Shown: in pieces, positions 6,977-12,694 of the stretch
Layout of the letters: every line of letters begins with the position of its first letter
Position numbering within the stretch: position 1 is the first letter of the stretch
DNA from: Methylocapsa sp.
GTDB lineage: Bacteria > Pseudomonadota > Alphaproteobacteria > Rhizobiales > Beijerinckiaceae
Reading direction: 5' to 3'
DNA length: 12,694 nt
NCBI GenBank assembly: GCA_003162995.1
Contig: PLUZ01000411.1
Location: 1 to 12,694 of the forward strand
Notes under the pieces: generated by a model
What the model saw: the letters and a program-made list of their open reading frames with translations, nothing else
What the model was told of the DNA's origin: nothing
Database searches by the model: none
Program-made: the position numbers and the translations under genes

Positions 6977-8176
6977 ATGAATCCGCCACATGCAGTGATC
7001 GCCGGTGCCGGGATCGGCGGATTGAGCACTGCACTCAGTCTCGCGCGCGTGGGCTGGCGGGTCAGCCTTTACGAAAAAGCGAAAGTCCTCGAAGAGAGTG
7101 GGGCAGGGCTCCAACTGTCGCCGAACGCCAGCGCCATTCTGCGAAACCTCGGCGTGCTAGAGCACCTGACGCCCTTCGCGCTCTGCCCGGAAGCGATCCG
7201 AATCCGCCGCGCACGGGATGGCGCGACCCTTGCGCTCATGCCTCTCGAAAGTGCGGAAAAGCGTTGGGGGGCGCCCTATCTTGTCGTTCATCGCGCCGAT
7301 CTGCAGCGGGCGCTTTTGGAAACGGTCGCGCGCGAAGGCAGCATCACACTTCAGACCGGAGCCGCCGTCGCGGGCTTTGCCCCCAGCAGCGGTGGCGTCG
7401 CGGTGGCGATCGCGCAAGGCGCGGTCCGGCTAAAGGTGGCAGGCGATTGCCTTATCGGCGCCGACGGGCTGCGCTCCTATGTTCGGCAAAGGCTGCACGC
7501 CGATGCTTTGAGATTTTCGGGCCGCACCGCCTGGCGCGCGACGATCGAGGCCGCTCGCGTGCCCGTTGCCATGCGCCGAAAGGAAACCAACCTTTGGCTC
7601 GGGCGCAAGGCGCATCTTGTCCATTATCCCTTGCGCGGCGGCGCCATCGTCAATGTCGTCGCGATCGTGGACGAGGATTTCCACCCTGATGAAAAAGAAT
7701 TTTGGTCGAGCCCCGGCGAGCCGGGATTTCTCGAAGCGCGTTTTGTGCGCTGGGACAAAACCGCGAGGGATTTGCTCCGCGCCGCTCTCGCGTGGCAGAA
7801 ATGGCCGCTAGCGGATCGCAATCCAGCCGCAAGCTTTGTCGCGGGCCGCGTCGCGCTGATGGGCGATGCGGCGCATCCCATGCTGCCCTTCCTGGCCCAG
7901 GGCGCGGCCCAGGCGATAGAAGATGCGGGCGTTTTGGGGGAGGTTTTGGCACGCGGCCAAACGATCGAAGCTGGTCTTCTTGCGTATCAGGAGAAGCGGC
8001 TGCCACGGGCGGTTCGCGTTCAAAGAGAATCACGCCAGCAAGCTACGATCTATCATCTCGGCGGTCCGGCCGCTTTTCTGCGGGATGCCGCATTGCGCGC
8101 GCTAGGGCCTGAAAAAATGCTCGCCCGCTACGATTGGCTCTACGATGTGCACCATGCCAAAAGCCATCAGTTTTGA
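6977..8176 (+). CDS. FAD-dependent monooxygenase (group A, salicylate hydroxylase/UbiH-like)
   Basis: A 399-residue flavoprotein of the class that hydroxylates aromatic substrates using NAD(P)H and O2. Three family motifs are in order: the Rossmann GAGIGG at 10-15 with acidic E33 ending the second strand (SLYEKA), the DG motif CLIGADGLRS at 158-167, and the GD motif GDAAHPMLPFLAQGA at 296-310 that contacts the flavin ribityl chain. No signal peptide or membrane helix is visible, so it is cytosolic or peripheral. The substrate cannot be read from the sequence: salicylate, 3-hydroxybenzoate or a quinone precursor are all possible, and no pathway genes lie nearby. No clear ribosome-binding site precedes ATG 6977; translation may be coupled to the zinc-protein gene ending 18 nt upstream. 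The stop codon lies inside a perfect inverted repeat. Confidence 0.9.
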   Translation: MNPPHAVIAGAGIGGLSTALSLARVGWRVSLYEKAKVLEESGAGLQLSPNASAILRNLGVLEHLTPFALCPEAIRIRRARDGATLALMPLESAEKRWGAPYLVVHRADLQRALLETVAREGSITLQTGAAVAGFAPSSGGVAVAIAQGAVRLKVAGDCLIGADGLRSYVRQRLHADALRFSGRTAWRATIEAARVPVAMRRKETNLWLGRKAHLVHYPLRGGAIVNVVAIVDEDFHPDEKEFWSSPGEPGFLEARFVRWDKTARDLLRAALAWQKWPLADRNPAASFVAGRVALMGDAAHPMLPFLAQGAAQAIEDAGVLGEVLARGQTIEAGLLAYQEKRLPRAVRVQRESRQQATIYHLGGPAAFLRDAALRALGPEKMLARYDWLYDVHHAKSHQF

Positions 8177-8203
8177 CCGATTCAGGGCCTCAATCGGTCA
8201 AAA
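8171..8203. terminator. Perfect 12-bp inverted repeat over the monooxygenase stop codon
   Basis: TTTTGACCGATT (8171-8182) and AATCGGTCAAAA (8192-8203) flank a 9-nt loop. The stop TGA (8174-8176) is inside the left arm. It sits between convergent genes and could terminate in either direction, but no U tract follows the stem on either strand. The right arm is shared with the palindrome around parS, so it may instead be part of a protein-binding structure. Confidence 0.45.
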
Positions 8204-8234
8204 CTGTTTCACGTGAAACATTTTTGTCCGATTG
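8191..8234. promoter_or_regulatory. parS: parS centromere site within a 44-bp near-palindrome
   Basis: TGTTTCACGTGAAACA at 8205-8220 fits the published 16-bp ParB-binding consensus TGTTNCACGTGAAACA exactly. ParB loads at such sites and spreads, and with ParA and SMC it segregates the replication origin. Here the site is the exact centre of a longer palindrome: AATCGGTCAAAA (8192-8203) is mirrored by TTTTGTCCGATT (8222-8233), with C8191 pairing G8234. Twenty of 22 pairs match; mismatches are 8198/8227 and 8204/8221. It lies between convergent genes. Core identification is strong; function depends on the host's ParB. Confidence 0.85.
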
Positions 8235-8342
8235 GAGGGCAAAACCTTACAAGGCCTCATACGTCGGGCGGCTCTAGCGGCGTAAGATAGCGAGGAAAAT
8301 CCTCCATAGGTGATAAGCCTTCCTTTGAACGGGAGGCCCGGG

Positions 8343-11300
8343 CTACAGACCTGGGAGCATTCCGTTCTCGATAAGAGCTACCCAACCAGCACTGCTCAAT
8401 GGGAAAAGCAATGCCCTGACGAGTGGTTGCTTCGATAGCGGGCCAAAGGCGCCGTCGTTGAGTTGATTGACGCGGCTCAATAGGGATTCGAGCTGCTCCG
8501 CGAAATAGGTGGTTCCCGCCGAGTTCTTCGCGCGAATTATCCCGTCAGTGAGATTTTCCTTGGCGGTGTCTCGCGCGGACTTCGCTGCTAGCCACAACAT
8601 AAAGGCGCAGGCGAAAACAACAAACAGACTTATTCCTAGCGAAACGAGTATGGCGACACTCGGCGCATAATTGGCGAACACAGTGCTGCGCGATAAAATC
8701 AGTAAGGCTATCAGCACAAAGGGAAGATAGATCAGCGAGCCAATGCAACGTGTCCGCTTCGCCACAAAGTCAAGGTCGATCCAATCATGGATGAGTTTTG
8801 CTTGTGGCAGCCATAACCTTCCATCATACACCCCCAAGGTTTCGGGTGGCCAATTCGTCTTATCGCGGCTCAGTTTTTTGACGAAGAAGAGGCACAAGCA
8901 AGTCGCGTCGAAGACGACGAAGGTTAGAAACTGCATGAGTATCCAATCAAATGTTACCGTATAAAAATAGAATTTAGCAGCAAGGGGACTTCGATGGGGA
9001 TAAACCGGCATCCCAACGACCGGTACCAACACAAACGTTAAGATCACATACATGGCGCCGGTGTAAATAGCAGACCGACAAATCCGCGGCCAGAAACTGT
9101 CTTGACGAATGTACGCGTTCCATGCGGCCTTAACTTGAAGTGGAAAGGATTTGGTAGGCGAGTCGTTCTCTTGATTACCCGTCAGTGAAAAATCAAAAAG
9201 GCTCGTTAGCTTAAAGCCACTTGTGAACTGCTTCCTTAAAGGTACCGGATGTGGAACCAGTTCCATGTCCCTAGCGATCTCCACAAGGTTGCCATTGAGA
9301 TCGCGTAGTGCTCGCACGATGAAGTAGACAGCTAGGATGATGCCAAGAACGCGCAGCAGTACTGTCGGCCAAATACTGATACCGTCTAGCAAGGCAATCG
9401 GCTCGCCGTTGCCATCGTCTGTTAGATATCGAACGACCGGCTCCCAAAAGAAGCAAATCAAAGCGGCCACGATGAAGCAGAAGGCGATAAACCCAAGTTC
9501 GAGTCGCCAGTTCGGAACCCAACGTCGCCAAAACGCCAGCAGGGTGAAAATGGCTCCCAGGGCGAAAAATGCAGCAAAATTTCTTCCACCATTCGCCGTG
9601 AACGTTGGGAACGGCTTTTCGATAGGTTTCGAATCGCTTGAATTTGGGTGTTGTTCCAATTCGTCTTGATCCACCGGCTGGATGTTGCCGCACCGGGTCA
9701 CACCTTGAATCTTCCCGCATGGCCAATCGAACGAGCTTATGGAACGCCCCTCTTCGGTCGAATTTTGCTCGGCGACAGTTTGATTGCCGTTAGTATTATT
9801 GTCGTTAGGGTCCCGGTCAGGAGTTTGCGGAGTAGGGGGCGGCGGCACCCAGGCAAATGGTAAAATCTCGCCGTTTCGTTTGACTTCGAATATGCGCGGC
9901 GCGCGGAGCTGATCAGGAATGTCGCTCGAAGCATAGTTTGGTCTCTGCGATTTTTTGTGCAAATCTCCCAGTGCCAACTGTGTGGCAAGAAAGGCCGAAG
10001 TCTCGTAGGTGTCGCGAAAATAGGGGATCTCGCCTTGCAACCAGTCACTTAGGTTTGGGCCGAAGCTTGATGAAATGATCAGATTGCGCGTAAAGGGGAG
10101 TTCGCTCTTGATCGTGAAAGCTTCGTCAAAATCGGTGGTGAAAAACAGTGCCTCAGGAAATTCAATCCGCAGCGCTCGCAGGATCAGCAATTTGTCGAAC
10201 ACATCGCCGCCGAGGATGCCGATCGCCTTTATTCTTTTGTCAGCCCCTTGCTTCCTAAGATCATCGTCGATTTTATGAAGATGCTCACTGATCCGCCGGA
10301 GATAATCATATTGGCTCTGTCCTATGGGACGCTCAAGCGTATGGGTATCTGTCTCAATCTTGAAAAAATCTGATGCGCCTGCCTGTTTTTCTCCTGAAGT
10401 GGTTTGCTTGTCTTGCTTCGTGTCATCTTTACTCACTGCCGATGGTAGTAGGCCGTCGAGCCCCATCAGATACGTAAATTTGTGTATCCAAGGATGTTCG
10501 CCACCTTCGCGGCAATCAGGCCTTGGGACCGGACAAGCGAATTTGGCCTCAACGGCTTTAGGAAGGGTCTGGCCATAATACGTGTCCCATTCGGAGATCA
10601 GTGCGACATCATCCTTGTCGGGGTAAACCCCCCGGAGTTTCAGTTCACTGACAATGCCAGCGGCGAGCGTGTCGTCGGTTGCAATCGTTCTATGTAGGTG
10701 GATGCCACGTCCATTTAAAAATTGCTGGATGGTTGGGTAGGTCCTGGTAAAGATCCCCTGAATCAAGCCATCAGGCGCACTTGCGCCATATGCGTAAAAC
10801 TGGGCGTACTTGAGTTGTGGCCACTTGTTCTGCTCATCGTGACAAGAGCTATCAACATAGTCGCGCGCTTCTTTTATTATATCATGGAGCATATCTGACG
10901 AATATGGTCCTATAATTTTTATATATTTTCTATCTTCTATCCCGCAATTGTGACCATTTATAAATTGTATTAGCCACGATAGGTTTATGAGTGGGTGGTC
11001 CTTGAGAGCTTCTTCTTCTAGCCACAGCACGAGGACCTTTTGCCGAACGCTTTGATTGTTATATTCATCGGTTAAGCTACGCGGTTGAAACCACTCATAT
11101 GGAATGTAGGCCCATTGCTTCCAGGTGGTCGTAGGTCTTTCGTGTGGCGGTACCTGGCCATAGTCGAATAGGGACGGCGGCTTTCCTGACAGTTTCAAGG
11201 CAGTATATGGCCGGGCGGGTTCGCCAGCTTGCTGCCAAAGGAAATAATCGATGTGGCGCGCGTCCTTCGGTACGAACCCAGCCCGTTCAAGGCCGGCCAA

Positions 11301-11690
11301 CACTGCGTAGCGTGTGCGCCGTCGCCGCTCGGCGTCTTCCTGATAGGGAGCCCCGGGCACGGTGACGGCGAGCACAAGCGTTTCTTTGTCTTCCGCATCC
11401 AATGGTGACTTGCAACGTCTGTCGTCGCTGAGGGCTCCCTGGCATTTTTGCACAGGATCTTGATTGCCTGATTTTTCGAGAGATTTCTGAATCGCGGCGA
11501 AAGGATCTTGCCATAAGCGTGCATCGACAGTTTGTGGTGCGGTACGCTCCTCGATCGGTGCATCCGCCGCAGGCCGCAAGTCCACAAGGGGCGCTTCATG
11601 ATGGAAATAGTAGACGCCCATCGCGGCCAGGGCAGCGACGATGACGCCGCTGTTCGCCAAATTTGATCCGGGTTTGTTATCGTCGGCCAT
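8343..11690 (-). CDS. Large membrane protein with receptor-like periplasmic region, unknown function
   Basis: 1115 residues; not assigned to a named family. One hydrophobic helix at about 12-29 is followed by a hydrophilic stretch to about 700, then helices at about 703-720, 731-749, 773-793, 874-894, 908-936, 982-1000 and 1010-1036. Cysteines (C83/C93, C386/C393, C658/C667 and others) suggest disulfides, so 30-700 is probably periplasmic. Within it, KVLVLWL (218-224), IKIIGPYSSDMLHDII (257-272), DVALISEWDTYYGQTLPKAV (361-380) and KAIGILGGDVFDKLLILRAL (488-507), followed by LFFTTDFDE, resemble type I periplasmic-binding (ANF receptor-like) strands and helices. Residues 614-640 form a Pro/Asn-rich linker. 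The cytoplasmic loops 794-870 and 937-981 show no catalytic motif. ATG 11690 is preferred over TTG 11705 because GGGGG lies 9 nt upstream. G+C is well below the flanks (35% at 10861-10920). Function is inferred only as ligand sensing. Confidence 0.85.
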   Translation of the reverse strand: MADDNKPGSNLANSGVIVAALAAMGVYYFHHEAPLVDLRPAADAPIEERTAPQTVDARLWQDPFAAIQKSLEKSGNQDPVQKCQGALSDDRRCKSPLDAEDKETLVLAVTVPGAPYQEDAERRRRTRYAVLAGLERAGFVPKDARHIDYFLWQQAGEPARPYTALKLSGKPPSLFDYGQVPPHERPTTTWKQWAYIPYEWFQPRSLTDEYNNQSVRQKVLVLWLEEEALKDHPLINLSWLIQFINGHNCGIEDRKYIKIIGPYSSDMLHDIIKEARDYVDSSCHDEQNKWPQLKYAQFYAYGASAPDGLIQGIFTRTYPTIQQFLNGRGIHLHRTIATDDTLAAGIVSELKLRGVYPDKDDVALISEWDTYYGQTLPKAVEAKFACPVPRPDCREGGEHPWIHKFTYLMGLDGLLPSAVSKDDTKQDKQTTSGEKQAGASDFFKIETDTHTLERPIGQSQYDYLRRISEHLHKIDDDLRKQGADKRIKAIGILGGDVFDKLLILRALRIEFPEALFFTTDFDEAFTIKSELPFTRNLIISSSFGPNLSDWLQGEIPYFRDTYETSAFLATQLALGDLHKKSQRPNYASSDIPDQLRAPRIFEVKRNGEILPFAWVPPPPTPQTPDRDPNDNNTNGNQTVAEQNSTEEGRSISSFDWPCGKIQGVTRCGNIQPVDQDELEQHPNSSDSKPIEKPFPTFTANGGRNFAAFFALGAIFTLLAFWRRWVPNWRLELGFIAFCFIVAALICFFWEPVVRYLTDDGNGEPIALLDGISIWPTVLLRVLGIILAVYFIVRALRDLNGNLVEIARDMELVPHPVPLRKQFTSGFKLTSLFDFSLTGNQENDSPTKSFPLQVKAAWNAYIRQDSFWPRICRSAIYTGAMYVILTFVLVPVVGMPVYPHRSPLAAKFYFYTVTFDWILMQFLTFVVFDATCLCLFFVKKLSRDKTNWPPETLGVYDGRLWLPQAKLIHDWIDLDFVAKRTRCIGSLIYLPFVLIALLILSRSTVFANYAPSVAILVSLGISLFVVFACAFMLWLAAKSARDTAKENLTDGIIRAKNSAGTTYFAEQLESLLSRVNQLNDGAFGPLSKQPLVRALLFPLSSAGWVALIENGMLPGL
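8355..8367. repeat. 13-bp direct repeat, left copy
   Basis: GAGCATTCCGTTC, identical and in the same orientation as 11955-11967. This copy is inside the last codons of the large membrane protein gene, close to where base composition drops. About one such 13-bp match is expected by chance in a window this size, so it is suggestive only. Confidence 0.4.
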
Positions 11691-11710
11691 GAGCGTAACC
11701 CCCAACGCTC
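11691..11710 (-). promoter_or_regulatory. Hairpin presenting the ribosome-binding site of the large membrane protein gene
   Basis: On the minus strand GAGCGT, loop TGGGGGTT, ACGCTC abuts the ATG at 11690 directly. The only good Shine-Dalgarno (GGGGG) is in the loop and the stem occupies the spacer. Such a structure could modulate initiation. The six-pair stem is seen directly; regulation is inferred. Confidence 0.4.
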
Positions 11711-11954
11711 TCTAGCTGGACTGCGGGTACGTTCTGCGATGGTCGCGCTGGGATCGATCCCGGCCGGCTATCGCCGGATGCGGAGTTGCTTATGTTTTCG
11801 TCAATCCAGGTTGAGAAACAAATTCTTTAGAAAGTTACAAAACGTTTATCGAAAAAGCTTCGTTCCCGGTATCAGTCGAATTTTTAATCTTCAGTCATCC
11901 AAAATTGCAAATATTGCCCGTCCGAGCGAAGCGAAGAGGGGGCCTTCCCATCGA

Positions 11955-11967
11955 GAGCATTCCGTTC
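11955..11967. repeat. 13-bp direct repeat, right copy
   Basis: GAGCATTCCGTTC, matching 8355-8367. It lies just beyond the A+T-rich upstream region of the large gene, where G+C content recovers. The two copies therefore bracket the compositionally distinct segment. Confidence 0.4.
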
Positions 11968-12051
11968 GGCCTTCACCTTCCAACAGTCCTTGCCGAAGGT
12001 TCAAAACCTGATGGAGACTGTCTTGCCCCTTCCCTCGCGGTGGATTTGGTG

Positions 12052-12057
12052 TATAAA
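12052..12057 (+). promoter_or_regulatory. Likely -10 element of the rpsO promoter
   Basis: TATAAA, five of six matches to TATAAT, about 100 nt upstream of the rpsO start. The -35 is unclear: TTGCCC (12023-12028) is 23 nt away, too far, and TTCCCT (12030-12035) is well spaced but poor. The implied leader of about 95 nt would have room for S15 autoregulatory structure, which I cannot confirm. Confidence 0.4.
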
Positions 12058-12159
12058 GCGCCCCTTCGACGCATCCGCATGAACCCCGCTGGACGACATC
12101 CCGGCCGGGCCGCGCGGACGGCACTTTGACTTGTCCCACTTTTTTAAAGGGGTTATCCG

Positions 12160-12429
12160 ATGTCGATTACCGCCGAGCGCAAACAGGCGCTTGTGAAAGA
12201 CTATGCCTTGAAGCAGGGCGATACCGGCTCCCCCGAGGTCCAGGTTGCGATCTTGACGGAGCGGATCGCCAATCTGACAGAGCATTTCAAGACGCATGTG
12301 AAAGACAATCACTCGCGCCGGGGACTGCTCAAGCTCGTGTCGCAGCGCCGCCAGCTCCTCGATTATGTGAAGACGCGGGACGAGCCGCGCTACAAATCGC
12401 TGATCGAACGCCTTGGCATCCGGCGCTAA
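12160..12429 (+). CDS. rpsO: 30S ribosomal protein S15
   Basis: S15 binds the 16S rRNA central domain early in small-subunit assembly, and in several bacteria represses its own mRNA. The 89-residue protein has the usual length and the four-helix pattern. Conserved stretches are [17 protein letters not shown] (20-36), [19 protein letters not shown] (39-57) and RRQLLDYV (63-70), ending [16 protein letters not shown] 12160 follows AAAGGGG by 7 nt. pnp normally follows rpsO in this group and probably starts beyond the window edge. High confidence. Confidence 0.98.
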   Translation: MSITAERKQALVKDYALKQGDTGSPEVQVAILTERIANLTEHFKTHVKDNHSRRGLLKLVSQRRQLLDYVKTRDEPRYKSLIERLGIRR

Positions 12430-12694
12430 AATTAGTTGTGCGCAGTTTCCATGGGCCTGTTCGGCTTGCAGAACTGCCGTCCGCAAGGATTTTATGGCAG
12501 GGTGCTGTCCTTCACAGGGATTTCTGTGAGCGGCGAAGACTCACAAAAAATCAATGTGATAGCGTATATTCTTCATGCAAGAAGTTAATTAGCTTTTGCA
12601 CGATATGCGCTCAAGATAGCCTTTCAGAGCGATATAATATGAGACAAAGCCCGTAACGGCTTGTATTTTCCGGAAAGCGGCGGCATTGGGCCGC
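12430..12694. other. Non-coding region after rpsO
   Basis: 265 bp with no supported gene and no clear intrinsic terminator. Weak pairings include GCAGTT (12442-12447) with AACTGC (12472-12477). Two mutually exclusive stems lie further on: TCACAG (12512-12517) with CTGTGA (12524-12529), and TGTGAG (12525-12530) with CTCACA (12540-12545). This is where rpsO-pnp transcripts are processed by RNase III in E. coli, so a processing or attenuation structure is plausible but unproven. Confidence 0.4.
12633..12638 (+). promoter_or_regulatory. Perfect -10 hexamer, possible promoter of the next gene
   Basis: TATAAT in an A+T-rich stretch after rpsO. At 17-nt spacing the -35 position reads CTCAAG, a poor match; TTGCAC (12596-12601) is too distant. 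It may be a promoter for the gene beyond the edge, probably pnp. Confidence 0.35.

Larger units (their letters stand above)
11711..12159. other. Divergent intergenic region between the large membrane protein gene and rpsO
   Basis: About 450 bp without a supported gene. Next to the large gene lie a perfect 12-bp palindrome GGGATCGATCCC (11750-11761) and a hairpin CCGGC-TATC-GCCGG (11764-11777), possible operator or leader elements. Positions 11795-11925 are A+T-rich and likely hold the promoter of the minus-strand gene; the best pair there (TTGCAA, 17 nt, TTAAAA on the minus strand, near 11880-11910) is weak. Composition becomes G+C-rich again after about 11925. The rest is the rpsO promoter and leader, containing palindrome CCCGGCCGGG (12100-12109). 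Confidence 0.5.

Noticed and set aside
6173..7114. 313-codon extension of the small membrane protein gene
   Set aside because: The extension covers the zinc protein and the start of the monooxygenase on the other strand and has no coherent domain; the ribosome-binding site supports ATG 6388.
8257..8307. Short minus-strand frame (17 codons with stop) reading MEDFPRYLTPLEPPDV after the large gene
   Set aside because: It has native-like codons and might be a gene relic, but it is too short to assign and no matching 5' part was found beyond the right repeat.
12126..12656. 176-codon plus-strand open frame over rpsO
   Set aside because: It is out of frame with S15 and has no family-like features.
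1..12694. CRISPR array, tRNA, rRNA or transposase genes
   Set aside because: No regularly spaced repeats, no tRNA TPsiC-like arm in a cloverleaf context, and no DDE or serine/tyrosine recombinase motifs were seen on either strand.

Overview
The window looks like part of the chromosome of an alphaproteobacterium, most likely Hyphomicrobiales (rhizobial and methylotroph relatives such as Beijerinckiaceae). This rests on the hisS-hisZ-hisG cluster, an MmcB-type nuclease, an NDUFS6-like complex I zinc protein, G+C-rich codon use (65-68% in hand-counted native lines) and a rhizobial-style palindromic intergenic repeat. No species can be named from the sequence alone.

Layout. Positions 1-3780 (+) carry a histidine block: the 3' portion of hisS (histidyl-tRNA synthetase, 5' end outside the window), hisZ (its catalytically retired paralogue, regulatory subunit of ATP phosphoribosyltransferase) and hisG, which overlaps hisZ by ATGA. 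A convergent, partly A+T-rich gap with two hairpins separates hisG from mmcB (-). A palindromic repeat cluster follows, then bioA (-, biotin synthesis) and a 71-residue two-helix membrane protein (-). From about 6.4 kb the direction switches to +: an NDUFS6-like zinc protein and, 18 nt later, an FAD-dependent aromatic-ring-type monooxygenase.

The short gap after the monooxygenase contains a perfect 16-bp ParB-binding site (parS, TGTTTCACGTGAAACA), centred in a 44-bp near-palindrome built from repeated 12-bp arms. This suggests an origin-proximal position. Next is a single 1115-codon gene (-), clearly lower in G+C than its flanks, encoding a membrane protein with one N-terminal helix, a large probably periplasmic region resembling type I periplasmic-binding folds, a Pro/Asn-rich linker and about seven C-terminal helices. 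A 13-bp direct repeat brackets this gene and its A+T-rich upstream region close to the composition boundaries, so it may be an acquired unit. The window ends with rpsO (ribosomal protein S15, +) and 265 bp of non-coding sequence before what is probably pnp outside the window.

The housekeeping genes are ordinary. The parts worth attention are the parS palindrome, the large receptor-like membrane protein with its flanking repeat, the pairing of a 329-residue HisG with HisZ, and a compositionally foreign patch inside hisS.
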